64,000 nucleotides of DNA, taken from contig CM067448.1 of assembly GCA_034508935.3 (NCBI GenBank), positions 67,155,918 through 67,219,917 of the forward strand. Direction: 5' to 3'. The notes below the pieces were generated by a model. That model was not told the origin of the DNA and did not search any database. It saw nothing but the letters and a program-made list of their open reading frames with translations. Position numbers and translations under genes: made by a program. Of the stretch, positions 9,546-22,279 are shown piece after piece (the first letter of the stretch is position 1; every line of letters begins with the position of its first letter). This DNA comes from Berghia stephanieae. Its lineage: Eukaryota > Mollusca > Gastropoda > Nudibranchia > Aeolidiidae.

Positions 9546-11149
9546 ATCATTTTCATTATTATCATTTTCCTGATCATCATCTTCATTCCAGGTGAAAGAC
9601 AAACACTCCACTATTCTCTACATCCCAGTCATAAGATGAAGACGCATCACTAAAGGATGGGCTACCGATCACTGTAAGATATCTTTTTTTTTCTTTTTCA
9701 AATAACATCTAGTGGGAAAAATGTTGGCCAGCCTAGGGCAGACGATAATAATTAAAATTCGTAGTTGTTTGGAGATTGTTCTTGTAGACTATTTTCTATA
9801 AATTTTCGTAACAGTTGTCATTTGTTAAGTGAAGTGTTTAAATAATGTCACCGTACACCAAATATATTTTTGGATTAAAAGAAAGACAAGAGAATGCAGA
9901 TTATAGTGCAATTAATTTCTTGAACAGTTAAGTCAGCAAAGCCAAGTTACATGCCTGTCTAGTTGAATAATATCCATTCTTCACGAACCTACCAGTGCAA
10001 GTAGGCTAAGTATAGCGGAGTGTAGTGTTATCTCGCGTCAATATTAAATGATCATTGAATCCAAAAGAGAGTTTGATTTAATACTCTTAACACAGTGCAA
10101 AATATAGTGGCCTGACTGATTTAATAATGCTTTTGACCAGCAATGTCGTCCGATATTGCAGTTTTGGCTGTAGTGAAAATTCAATGTTTATTTGTAATTA
10201 TAAATAAACAAGGTTACTGATGCACGGTTTCTAGAGTCAATCGCATAATCCACCGAGCATAATAAAGATTACTGTTAAATATAATCTTTTACTTCCTTTT
10301 TAAAATCATCCCCGTGTTAGTATCGGTCTTTGTGATGCGATGCTTGTCTTTGAAAAGCGTTTTACTTTTGACATTCTTTCCATATATTACTTTAGCACCC
10401 AGCAGATTCGAGTTTCTTTTCGATTTACATAGAAAAATAGAACTCATTAAGAATCACTACATCCATGAGCGGAGTTTATCCTGTAGTATTACGATAGAAG
10501 TCACTAGTTACCCTCTGGATCGGACACTAGTCTATCGGTTGTGCGGGGTTTGAGATTTTGGGCCAGAAATAATCTCTACATCATCGGTAATGCATTTAGT
10601 ATAGAAAAATGTCAACAGGACAACGAGTGGAATTATTTATGTGGAATTCGACATTATTAATTTGGTTAAAAATAAAGCACTCAGCTTACAAATATAAGTA
10701 CCATTATTTATCGCGGATGCAGGAAAGTTGGTTTGAAAAATTTTTTTTTATCCGAAGAGCAGGATATGATAGCTGGCATTGTTTGATCAGATATTACTCA
10801 AGATATATACCATAGTCCTATCTAAAGATTAGGAAGCAATTGTTGGTGTCCTTTAAATGATAGAGAACCTGTGATAAATATTGGCTTTAGGATATTTATG
10901 GTTTTAAAAGACTGATACGGATTACACATAACAAGAATGAAGACATAATTCAAATTATTAACGTTGTCAGTAACACAACACTCTTTCACTTTCAAGGATT
11001 TTAGCCGATTTCACTTAAAATGACTTCAATAACTGTCGCTTAACTGGCAATTCTATTTCCAGTATGATAAAATAGAATATGTTTACTGTCACATAACGTA
11101 AAATAATCAAATCTGTACGTTGACATTTTCATACAATTGTAAGAGAGTA
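9546..11149. other. AT-rich stretch without recognised genes
   Basis: Only short frames without recognisable motifs occur. Bases 9742-9835 are related to 23930-24005 (shared AATTAAAATTCGT and CGTAACAGTTG-type segments), so part of it is dispersed repeat. Nothing else is supported. Confidence 0.5.
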
Positions 11150-11836
11150 AGCTTATGCAAGAAATTTACTCAGGAGTTTTGATAAAACCAAGATCATAAA
11201 ACACGGTAGATATTAGAAAGAACCATGGGGGTAGCTGCAGGAGATTGCATTTATGCTCCATTTATGCTCGGTTGTGTCCACAAAACATGGTCGTCGCAAC
11301 TCAGGGGATACGTATAAAACTTAGGGGATACGTTAAAAAACTCAGCGGATATCAGTAACAGATTGATGCTATTTTTGGTTGTTATACATAAAATGCGTCA
11401 TTTATCAAAGTACTTTTATGTCATAAGAGGCGGGGTTTGATAGTAATGTTCGAGAAAATTCTTATTTTTAACATACAAGTTGAGCATGATTCGCTATTAC
11501 TTGAAAGAGGCAGGTTTTGAATATTAATTTGGGATGTCAAAAATGAGTAGGAGTGGCCAAAAAGAATTGTGGGATAGTTTACGATAGGGTTCAAAACAGG
11601 GTGTTTCTATTCTATATGTCATTATTTTATTCTGCATTTGAAATGAGCTGCATGTTTTAACTTTGGTACTCACAACCATTGACTGCATATTTTTAGACTT
11701 AGCATTATTTTTGCTAAAATAAAGAAATTGTATCGAAGATGGGAGTTACATATTTTTAAGAACAAATAAAACCACTAAATGTAGATCATTAGCCTTTATG
11801 TATGTGTTCACTACGCCACATAATATATATCTTATT
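11150..11836 (+). repeat. 5' LTR
   Basis: It matches 19771-20410. The right border is well placed because the match stops at TTATT directly before the primer-binding site. The left border is less certain (a few bases) because no clear target duplication is seen. It holds about 60 bp near 11369-11430 that is absent from the right copy. Confidence 0.8.
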
Positions 11837-11856
11837 TGGTGCCGTGACACTAGGAT
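11837..11856 (+). other. Primer-binding site
   Basis: TGGTGCCGTGACACTAGGAT begins at the LTR border. The TGG start and position fit pairing with the 3' CCA end of a tRNA. I cannot name the tRNA. Confidence 0.65.
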
Positions 11857-11949
11857 GTGTTCTTGTGAAGATGTTTTAAATTAACGAAGTTGGCTAAAAT
11901 TTTGAATAATTTTATATTAGTATAATGAAACCAGAACAACTGCTGCAAT

Positions 11950-13015
11950 TAAAGATAATAAGGTAAAATAAATTAAGATAAAAAAATTATAAAGGTATAG
12001 GTTATGCTGAAAATTTAGACGAGGATTATATTTTTGTATTTGAGGGAATTTGGGAGTTATCATTTGAAGCTAAGTCAGGAGTTATAGGAGTAGGAGACAA
12101 AGGTTTTATTCCTGGGGAAAACATAATAGAAGTAGGCACTATAAAAAAAATAATTGGAGGGATAGAAGTCACCGAATTAAGTCAAATAGAAATTGAAGGA
12201 ATTGTTATTAAGGATGTTAAAATTGACCGTGTATATCATGATGAAGTGGGGCCTAGTGAAGAAAGGGGTAAATTAAAAATAGAATTAGATGTGGATGTTT
12301 CTGTTCTCGAGGAAATAGAAATCAATATGATTTGCTGTAGGAGGGTTTAGCGATTGTGTTATTTGGTAACAAGAAATGGCACAATTTTTAGAATTTTTAA
12401 CAATTAGATGCCCGGGTTGCAATAAAGTTTTTGGGGAAGCTGAGTATTAATCAAAAGATAATTTTTTTCATTTTAGTGATACTCGAGGAACCGTAATTAT
12501 TGATGATATAAGTGATATTAAACTAGGACAATATGTTATAGATGAAACGAGCAAGACGGTGTCCATTCATTGCGATAGAGGTTTATGTGATGTTGAAATA
12601 GGTTATTATTATTTAGCTTTAAATTTAGAGGAATTAGAGGCATTTGAAGGAAAATATTTAATATACAGCGAGTGTATTGAAAGAATATTGGTAAGAGATA
12701 ATGAATAAATAAATAAATAATTAACAACAAAAGAAAAGAATAATGTCAGAAATGAAAACTATAATAGTATATGATGATTGTAGAGAAATTCTGGATGTTA
12801 GAGAACCTTTATATTGGCGTAATAAATTTGATAGTGTTGATAAAATAATAGTAGTAAGGGATACTACTGAAGACAGAGAATTAGTACATTGTATCAAATG
12901 TTTAAAAATAATTGGTCATTGTCGTAGAAACGTTTACACCATTTATGAGCGTAATATATCGGTTTCCTCCAAGTTATCTAAAGTTTTTTCGAAACACGGT
13001 GTCCGAATGTAAATA
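11950..13015 (+). other. Accessory-frame region between 5' LTR and gag
   Basis: Three small coding-like frames (about 12.00-12.35, 12.38-12.71 and 12.74-13.01 kb) precede gag and are separated by short AAATA-rich spacers. The first is acidic and rich in Val, Ile, Gly and Glu with no recognised fold. The second starts MAQFLEFLTIRCPGCNKVF, a CPGC zinc-ribbon-like knuckle. The third starts MSEMKTIIVYDDCREILDV and has a CIKC pair. Most Ty3 elements have no such frames here. Their role is unknown. Confidence 0.5.
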
Positions 13016-13079
13016 AATAAATAAATAAATAAAAGGAATTACTTAAGAGAGATATTAAGCAAGAAACAAACAAACAAAA

Positions 13080-14100
13080 ATGGCAGAAAATCCGGTAATT
13101 GATGCAGCAACAATAGTACAAAATTTACAATTAACACTAGATCAATTGTCAAAGAACCCTTTGGGGCTTCTCACACATTTGCGGAGTGGATTAAGAGTGT
13201 AGAAAAATATAGCTTGCTCAATAATTACAATGATATAAACCAGATAAAAATTGCGTTAATGACAGCAAAGGGGCCTGTCAGTGATTTTATTGTTCACTGG
13301 CAAAAGGATAATTCAAATAATATTCAGACTTGGAATGCTTTGAAAGCTGAGTTAGCTGTTCATTTTTCAAATATTACGAGTCCAGAACAAGCAACAAATC
13401 TGTGAAGGCAGATTAAACAAAAGCCCGGTGAGACAATTACTGCATTCAATCAAAGATTGCTTAATCTCGCTCCAGAGGCATTTGCGGATGTTAGAATGGA
13501 TCTAGCGGAAACTAAAACTCTCGTGGAGAGACAGTTAGTAAGCTATTTTGTAGACGGACTGTTAGATGATGGAATGAAATTTAGGATATTGAGAGAAAAT
13601 CCACAAACGTTAGATGCAGCTTTGAAAATAGCTATAGGGGAGCAAAATTTAAGAAGAAGATTTGTTTCTCGATTTTCTTCTAATGTTCGTAAAGAAGAGG
13701 ACATGGAAGTCCAATATGCGAGAACAAAAAATAAAGTATGCACAATATGCGGCAGGCAGAGACACCAGCTGTTAACTGCAGAAGAAGGGAGATTAATGTA
13801 GTGACTAATGACACAAGAAATAGAAATCAGCCTATACGATGTTACTTTTGTAACAAGCTAGGACATATCCAAAGGGATTGCCTAAGTTTGAAAAGTGCTC
13901 AAAGGCGCAATTGGATGAATTCAAATTCACAAAGTGGCTACAGTAATTATAATCGACGTAGAGATTTCAGTAGTAATTTCGATCGGAATAAGGACTGGAA
14001 TAAGCCGAATCGAGATAACGAATGGGATAGGCCGAATCGAGATAACGAATGGGATAAGCCGAATCGACAAAGTTTTCGTGAATTCAACATAACTTAAGAA
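13080..14100 (+). pseudogene. gag part of the LTR element
   Basis: The region encodes a Ty3-type capsid-like stretch followed by a CCHC zinc knuckle (CYFCNKLGHIQRDC) and a polar tail with a short repeated RPNRDNEWD-like unit. The knuckle would bind RNA in a working relative. The part is broken. Confidence 0.8.
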
Positions 14101-14149
14101 CACTTAATACATCAAACACAAAAAACGAGAAAACTCTTCAAAGAACGAA

Positions 14150-17100
14150 ACCGCTTTGAGGAGACAAAATAATTCTCAATATTCAGTCTATAGTTTAAAT
14201 GTTTCAAATAATCCAAATTCATGTCTAATTAAAATACAACAAACACAAATAAGAGCGCTTGTAGATACGGGATCAGAACTTAGTATAATTAATCAGCGAG
14301 TTTATAACAGCCTTAAGTATAAAACACCATTAAAAAGAAAACGCATAACATTGTGTTCTGCAAATGGTTCTAATCTAAATGTTTTAGGTGAAGTAGAATT
14401 AGATTTTAAAATAGCTGGCATTAGGTTAAAACACAGCTTTATTGTAGTTTCAGATTTGAATAGGAGTATAATCCTTGGTAGGGACTTTTTAGTTTAAAAT
14501 GGTGTTAGATTATATTTTGATCTAGGGAAAATGAGAATACAGAATGCCTATGTCTTGTTAGAAAATGATATTCACGTGTCAGCAGTATCTCGTTTAACAA
14601 AAACCATAGAGATAAAACCGAAAACTGTGTATCTAGTAGAGGCAAGGATAAAGAAAAATCCATATTTTAATGAGGAGAAAAGTTATGAAATTATAGAGTT
14701 AGACAGGGGATTTATAAGTGAACAGCCAGAAATTAAAATAAGCTCATCAATAATTAGATTGAATAAAAAACGAATATTTCCTCTACAGCTAATAAATCTA
14801 TCAAATAAATATGTTCGGTTGAAAAGAGGTTGTATCATTGGAAAAATACAAGAGGCGAGCGTGGTTAACGCTATTGATTGTCCTCGATTAAACCCAAAAA
14901 CCGAAGTTAAGTCGGATGAGGAATTCATCAAACAAATTATAGTAAATGATGAATGTAAGAAGCCAATGACAGAGGTAATTCTTAGAAATAAAAATGTATT
15001 TGCGCTTGATGATGCAGATTTACAATGTACTGATCTATTAGAAGCCGACATAGATACAGGTAACCATGACCCCATTAACCTGCGCCCGTATAGAATACCG
15101 TTATCACAGAGAGAAAATGTTAGTGACACAATAGATGAAATGTTGAGTGCTGGAATTATCAGGCCAAGTTTTAGCCCATGGAATTTTCCGGTAGTTCTTG
15201 TAGAAAAGAAAGGAGATGGTTTGGGTAATAAACCGAAACCACGCATGTGCATTGATTTTAGGGCATTGAATAAAATAGTGAGAATAAAAAGTTATCCCAT
15301 TCCGCTGATTGATGATATAATTGGTAATTTAAAAGATAGTCAGTATTTTTCCTTATTTGATTTAAAATCTGGATTTCATCAAATTTCAATGCGTGAAAGT
15401 TCCATTCCGCAAACCTCATTTTCATGTTTTAAAGGTAAATATGAGTTTAACGTTTTACCGTTTGGCTTAAAGAACGCACCTTCCATATTTCAACGTATAA
15501 TAAATAAGTTGTTGATCGGGTATGAACATTTTGCAACAACTTATATAGATGACATATTGATTTATACAAAATCAACACTGGAAGATCATTTATACCATAT
15601 CCAATTAGTGTTTGATCGGCTTTTACAACATAATTTGAGACTAAAATTATCCAAATGTAGTTTTGCACAATCAGAGACAAAGTATTTAGGCTTTATAATA
15701 AACACCAAGGGAGTTAAACCTGATACTGAAAAGGTAAACGCGATTAAATCGTTGAAACCTCCAGCGAGTGTAAAACAAGCACGCAGTTTTTTAGGTCTGA
15801 CGAGTTGGTAAAGACGTTTCATTCCAAATTTTGCTAAAATAGCCGAGCCGATCATCTCGTTGACAAAGAAATATACACGTTTTAATTGGGATGAAAAGTG
15901 CCAAAGAGCATTTTTATTATATGAAGGATAGTTTAACTGTGGTTCCATTACTCGCGTACCCTGATCCAAACAAGCCTTACATTTTGTATACTGATAGTTC
16001 AGATACATGTTTAGGTGCAGTTCTAGTACAAAGTTGTGAAGGTGAAAAAGAGTATATACAAGGCATTTCCAGTGAAAAGCCAATATACTTTTTAAGTCAT
16101 AAAATGTCGCAGTCACAAAAAAGTCATATTCAACTTCAGAGAAAGAAGCTTTTGCGATTCATTATGCCCTGAATAAATTACATTATTATTTATATAATGC
16201 GAAATTTATAATAAAAACAGACCACCAGCCTTTAAAATATTTGTTTAGTGCGGAACAGAAAAATAGAAGAATTCAAGCCTGGGCGTTAACTATAAACTCA
16301 TATGACTGTGAAATAGAATATTTGAAAGGATCAGAAAATGCATGTGCCGATTTGTTATCTCGATCGCCGCCAGAAAATGAAGATACCACTGTTGAGATCG
16401 CAACTTTAAATTCAAATAAATTTAATCCTGAGGAATTTATAAATGTCAAAAGTTCAAGAGGAAAATAATGACGAACGCCCTACGTTACCCGACTTTGATA
16501 TAAAAGACGAACAACAGAAGGATTCGGATATAGTAGAAATAAAGTCGAAATTAACAGACGGAACAGCTGACAAATCGTTATATAATAAATTCATGGTTGA
16601 TGACATTCTATATTATATTTCACAAGTAGATGAAGATCCAATATTAAGACTGTATGTGCCAAAGCACTTAAAGCAACATGTGATTAATCAGTATCATCAT
16701 TCTAATGGACATCAGTAGGAGAAATGTTCGATGCGATAAAATTAAAATATTATTGGCCAAATTTATATAAGGAGTTACATGAGATTCTAGGAGAATGTGT
16801 TACGTGTAAGGTAAGAAATATGAAACAACAGAAAGCACCGATACAAGATACATATATCCCACCTTAACCTATGGCAAGTGTCTCTTTAGATTTATCAGGA
16901 AATAGATATATTGTAACTTTTATAGACAAATATTCAGGTTGGACGGAGGCATTTCCAGTGCCAGATAAGACGGCTGACAGTATCATAAACCTTTTGCTAG
17001 AAGAAATAATACCTAGACATTCTTGCTTATCATCTATTACTACAGACAACGGACGAGAGTTTGATAATAAATATCTTAAAAGAAACTTTTGAATATTTAG

Positions 17101-17830
17101 ATATTGTTCATATTAAAACAAGTTTCTATCACCCCGAAGCAAATAGTAAAGTTGAAAGTCATAGGACTATGCATGACCTATTAGCAAAAAAAAAAAATGC
17201 GGGAAAATATTGACACATGGGATATACACTTGAATAATATATTGTTAGCAATACGCACTAATGTTTCGAAAACCACAAAAATGTCTCCATTTTTTTGGTT
17301 ATATCATAGATCATAGAGACCCAGTACTCCCTTTAGACAATGTGTTAAAACCCAGAAGAAAATATGAAGGTGAGGAATTCCATAAAATCGCTTTAGAAAA
17401 TCAACACTGCACGTTTATGACACTTGTAAAGAACACGAAATAAGCGAGGCGTAAACAAAATACAGCCATAAATAAAAACAGAAAGGAAGTAACACTGTAA
17501 GTAGGAAATCCTGTATATTATCGAAATCATGCTAAATCCAGCAAACTAGAAAATGATTGGCTTACCCATCATATCATAGTTAAACAAACAACACCAGTAT
17601 CCTTTTTGATAAAAAATCAGTTAACTAACAGGATAATAAAGGCGCATGCAAATGATCTTAGATTAGCAAATCTTGAATGGCAAATAAAGCCACAACAAGG
17701 ACGAGTATTACGTAAAGCAGCACTTGGGAATCACCACCGGAGGATAGTGATAACGAAAGTAGTGATTCAGACAGTAGTCAAAACACTATCATTTATTATA
17801 ATGAGAGAACTGGTATCTCAAGATTAAACG
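14150..17830 (+). pseudogene. pol part of the LTR element
   Basis: Recognised in order: aspartic protease (LVDTGSELSIIN and IILGRDF), reverse transcriptase (FSLFDLKSGFHQIS and YIDDILIYT), RNase H with tethered region, integrase zinc-binding region and integrase core (DKYSGWTEAFP, TTDNGREF). The order protease-RT-RNase H-integrase is that of Ty3/Metaviridae. It is broken in several places. Confidence 0.85.
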
Positions 17831-17844
17831 AACCAAATGCAAAT

Positions 17845-18205
17845 TTTGTGAATAATGAAAGTGAAAATTTGATTGATAATGAAGAGGAAAATCTAGCTGA
17901 CAAGGAAGAAATAATGGATTATGAATCCAACCAACCTACCACTATGATAGGTACAACAGCACAAGAAGATAGTATTATGAAAACGTTGAATAAACGTAAA
18001 GTCTTAGAAGATTCAGATCAATCTGAAGATGGCATTCCTTTGTTTGAGTTACAAAAACGACTTAGAACAAAAGCTTATAAAAGCACAAGGAGCAGAAAAA
18101 ATGTTCATGAAATCCAATGTAAAAATAGACCAATTACTAATTCGACTCGCAATGTAGATGATAATTGTAAAGTTATCAAGACTGTATTGTCAAATATATA
18201 AGAAA
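17845..18205 (+). other. Acidic frame after integrase
   Basis: A polar, Glu/Asp/Asn-rich frame follows the integrase (for example ESENLIDNEEENLADKEE), then a basic end. It probably belongs to the C-terminal tail of pol or to a leader before env. No domain is recognised. Confidence 0.4.
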
Positions 18206-18589
18206 CTGCGAATTATGATCAGACTGTATTGTCAAATGTATAAGAGACTGAATATGTATTTTTTTTAAAAACGGTTTCAAAGTAAGTGAATATAAAAATA
18301 ATACTGGTTTATAAAATTAAGACTGAAAAGTCAGACAGCTGATAATGATTGTTACACAAGCGGTTAGCTTGTAAAGTATCAGTAAAAAAAAATATACGAG
18401 AAGATTTAAAAAAAAAAAAAAAGGAAACCGATCGGAGGAGAAGAATATTGACTAAGTACACAAAAGAATCAATATTGTGATCTTGTATATTATAATTTAT
18501 AATTGTACAGTATTATGCTGCCTCTACAAATAATGTTTATGAAGTTAATATTATGTACTACCGATAACCTTGAGTTATGAATGGTGTGA

Positions 18590-19805
18590 TTTAAGTTGAT
18601 GTTTGTACTTGTCCACAGGTGGGGCACGAACCAACATTCGGTGTTCATTACCCTTTACCTTTCCCTGTTTCTAACCAAAGCTATTGTGGTCAAAGAAAAT
18701 GTTGTGTTTGACAAAGTAAAGGAAATCAGTTCCTCACGAAGTTCGTGGATCATAACAATGGTCCTAAGTTTACAACCATATGAAGATTTAATTAACGATT
18801 TCTCTGAGAAGGCGTCACAGCTAGAAAAAATAGTTTTCGGGGCAATAAAAAGTGACGTAGGAAGGATGCAACCACAATATCGGTTTCATTTTGAATTTAT
18901 TAAACACGAATTGGAGCATATAACAAACATGAAATACGAAATAACAAATAGTTTTCAAAATTACAAATCTCTAAATCAAAGGAACAAACGAGCATTGCTT
19001 CCCTTTGTAGGTAAGGCAATGCGCTTTTTATTTGGGACTACGAGTGAAAGTGATTTAAAGAATATTCGGAAGGCAATGAAAAAATTAAAACAAAATCAAA
19101 ATAAAATTCAGCATATTGTTAAAGAAAGTTTGTCTTTCATTAACATGTCACATGCTGACATAGTTGAAAATAGAATAAGAATTAATAAAATAAATGTTGG
19201 ACTTGCTAGATTATATAAACAAGTGAATGAAGGATACAGTGCATTAAAAAACGATTTTGAAGGTTTCAAAAGCTTTGTGAGTGTCTATATACAATCAGAC
19301 CAAATTGCTAATGACATTCGTGAAATGATGTTAGAAACATTAGCACGTAAGAAAATCTGCAATTACAGATTGCTGTGGTGTCGATGGGAAAAATATCTCC
19401 ATCAGTGTTTCCACCAAGTGTACTGGAAATAAAATCTAATTTGCCATTATCATTAACGTTGCCAATAGATCCGTCCTCTCAATTATGGAATTATTACAAA
19501 ATATTGTCATGTTCAACAACCTTTGAAGACTATAATCTTTTGATTATGATTTCTGTACCACTAGTAAATAATGGAAGAAAAATGGAAATCTTTGCGGTCC
19601 ATAATTTACCAATCCCAAATCTTAATATGTTGTCACAAGACATGAACACTTATCAATATGATTCTAAGTTTATGGTTGCAAAATATAAACTAGAAGCTGG
19701 TGCTATTGCGATAAATAAAGAGAAAACTAAATACGTTTTGTTGTGTAAACATGAAGCAGACACGTGTGCTAGCTTATGCAAGAAATTTATTCAGGAGTTT
19801 TGATA
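18590..19805 (+). pseudogene. Envelope/F-like part of the LTR element
   Basis: It has a hydrophobic N-terminal stretch, then a basic cleavage-like site NQRNKR followed by ALLPFVGKAMRFLFGTTSES, and helical heptad-like sequence. This arrangement is that of the F-like envelope of errantiviruses and baculovirus F proteins. The frame region reaches the right LTR. It is broken. Confidence 0.75.
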
Positions 19806-20410
19806 AAAACATGATCATAAAACACGGTAGATATTAGAAAGAACCATGGGGGTAGCTACAGGAGATAGCATTTATGCTCCATTTATGCTCGGTTGTGTCA
19901 CAAAACACGGTCGTCGCAACTCAGGGGATACTCAGGGGATACGTATAAAACTTAGGGGATACGTTAAAAAACTCAGCGGATATCAGTAACAGCATAAGAG
20001 GCGGGGTTTGATAGTAATGTTCGAGAAAATTCTTGTTATTTTTAACATACAAGTTGAACATGATTCGCTATTACTTGAAAGAGGCAGGTTTTGAATATTA
20101 ATTTGGGATGTCAAAAATGAGTAGGACTGGCCAAAAAGAATTGTGGGATAGTTTACGATAGGGTTCAAAACAGGGTGTTTCTATTCTATATGTCATTCTT
20201 TTATTCTGCATTTGAAATGAGCTGCATGTTTTAACTTTGGTACTCACCACCATTGACTGCATATTTTTGGACTTGGCATTATTTTTACTAAAATAAAGAA
20301 ATTGTATCGATGATGGGAGTTACATATTTTTAAGAACAAATAAAACCACTAAATTTTGATCATTAGCCTTTATGTATGTGTTCACTACGCCACACAATTA
20401 ATATTTTATT
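19771..20410 (+). repeat. 3' LTR
   Basis: This matches the left LTR with a few percent substitutions. A short GGGGATACTCAG unit is doubled near 19924-19945. The end of the env-like region overlaps its first bases. Confidence 0.8.
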
Positions 20411-22279
20411 CAGTGTATTATTTCATACTCTAATATGAATTTTTTTCATTTAAATGCAGACCTGCCTATTTGAAGATAATAATTATTCCGTCTACTTTAA
20501 TGCTGATAGGAGCCACTTGGAGGAAGCGCTGCGTCACGTGATCACTTTTTAGCGTTGCTTTAGCGTTGATCACTGGAGCCCACCAACTTCAATTTGATTT
20601 AAATTCTATATTATTATTATTCTATATTTTCAAACGGAATTGTGTTCAATTTATATGTTGTGAATTCATTCATCTGGATAGTGTATATATTCGTAAAACT
20701 TGTGCAATTTTAAACAATAGTTTAACACCTATTTATCGCCTGCCATCTCGGTCCCTTTGTTTACAAACAATGAACGCCATTTTTGGTTCCGAGTCAGTGA
20801 TGGAGAAAGAAACAATCGAGAGTAGCCGAGCGGACGATAAGAAAGGGAAAGGAGGTGGTGAAGTGAAAGACGGGGCGAGCGAGAAGGAATGTGTTGGGAA
20901 AGGAAGTGTAAGAGGTGTGAAGGGGAAAGGTAAAGGAAAGAAAACGGAGGGGAGCAGTTACGGTGCTGGTAGTAGTAGCGTTGGTAGCAGTGAACTGGAC
21001 TTTAATGAAATAAAACAGCAACTCAGTGTGTTGATGGGATTGGTGCCAGTGGTGAGCCAAATGAAGGAGGCCTTTGACCGTTTTAATGAAATGGAGGAGG
21101 AAGATGCTAATGTCAATATTGGCCTTTCGCGGCCAATATGTAATGATGACATTGAGTCTGATCTTTCGCGATCAGGCAGTAAAGATGTAAGTAATGCTGA
21201 CCTTTCGCGGTCAGGCAGTAAAGATGTAGAATGTAATGCTGACCTTTCGCGGTCAGTTGATATGGTGCCAGGCAGTAGTAGAGATGCAGGGATGATGGAG
21301 CAGGCATTCTCATATTTCGAGAATGTGGTAGGCAGGACAGAAGTGAAAGGGAAGGTGCTGGCAGAGAATGTTTCAACTGGTGTTACACAGGTTTTATGTG
21401 ACGGTCTGCCCAAGGATACGATTACTGCTCTCTCTGAAAAATATCCAGTGCCAACAAATTGGTGAAGGAGGCCTTTGACCGTTTTAATGAAATGGAGGAG
21501 GAAGATGCTAATGTCAATATTGGCCTTTCGCGGCCAATATGTAATGATGACATTGAGTCTGATCTTTCGCGATCAGGCAGTAAAGATGTAAGTAATGCTG
21601 ACCTTTCGCGGTCAGGCAGTAAAGATGTAGAATGTAATGCTGACCTTTCGCGGTCAGTTGATATGGTGCCAGGCAGTAGTAGAGATGCAGGGATGATGGA
21701 GCAGGCATTCTCATATTTCGAGAATGTGGTAGGCAGGACAGAAGTGAAAGGGAAGGTGCTGGCAGAGAATGTTTCAACTGGTGTTACACAGGTTTTATGT
21801 GACGGTCTGCCCAAGGATACGATTACTGCTCTCTCTGAAAAATATCCAGTGCCAGCAAATTGCTCTAGACTAGAGGTTGTCCAATGCAATGAGGAGGTTT
21901 TTAAACAGATATCCCCTGCCTCTAGAATGAGGGACGCATCCTTGCAGAAAGTGCAGGTATCGCTTATGAAAGGCATTACTGCTGTTTGCAGGGCTATGGA
22001 GATGGTGAAAGGAGATAACAAAGAAGTACTGGAAAATATTTCGGATGGAGTCGCTTTGCTCACCAATGCCTCTCATAGTTTGGATACTTATAGAAGACAG
22101 TCACTTCGCGGTGAAATTAGAGATGACCTCAACGCTCTCTGTACCGCTTCCTATCCTGTTAGTGACAAGTTATTTGGGAGCAACATTGATCTTTTTGCTT
22201 CTAGAACCAATTTTCTTATTCCCAAATATATGTCGTTATATCCTGACCCATCTGCCTGTGCCATTAATGCCTTTTATCA

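Larger units (their letters stand above)
11150..20410 (+). mobile_element. Ty3/mdg4-type LTR retrotransposon with envelope-like gene (fossil)
   Basis: An element of about 9.3 kb bounded by direct repeats of about 0.64-0.69 kb, with a primer-binding-site-like sequence directly after the left LTR. Parts in order: a region with three small extra reading frames, gag with a zinc knuckle, pol (protease, reverse transcriptase, RNase H, integrase) and an F/Env-like gene that reaches the right LTR. This is the layout of envelope-bearing Metaviridae (errantivirus-like). By eye the LTRs differ by a few percent plus indels, so insertion is moderately recent rather than ancient. The element is broken, with several breaks across gag, pol and env. 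Confidence 0.9.

Noticed and set aside
9268-9546. Poly-Met and poly-His frames
   Set aside because: Translations of the (ATC)n microsatellite.
10314-10815. Two plus-strand frames of 79 and 68 codons
   Set aside because: Random-looking composition in AT-rich DNA without motifs.
20794-22079. Minus-strand frames across the DIRS element
   Set aside because: Shadows of the plus-strand gag-like region; they appear twice because of the internal tandem repeat.
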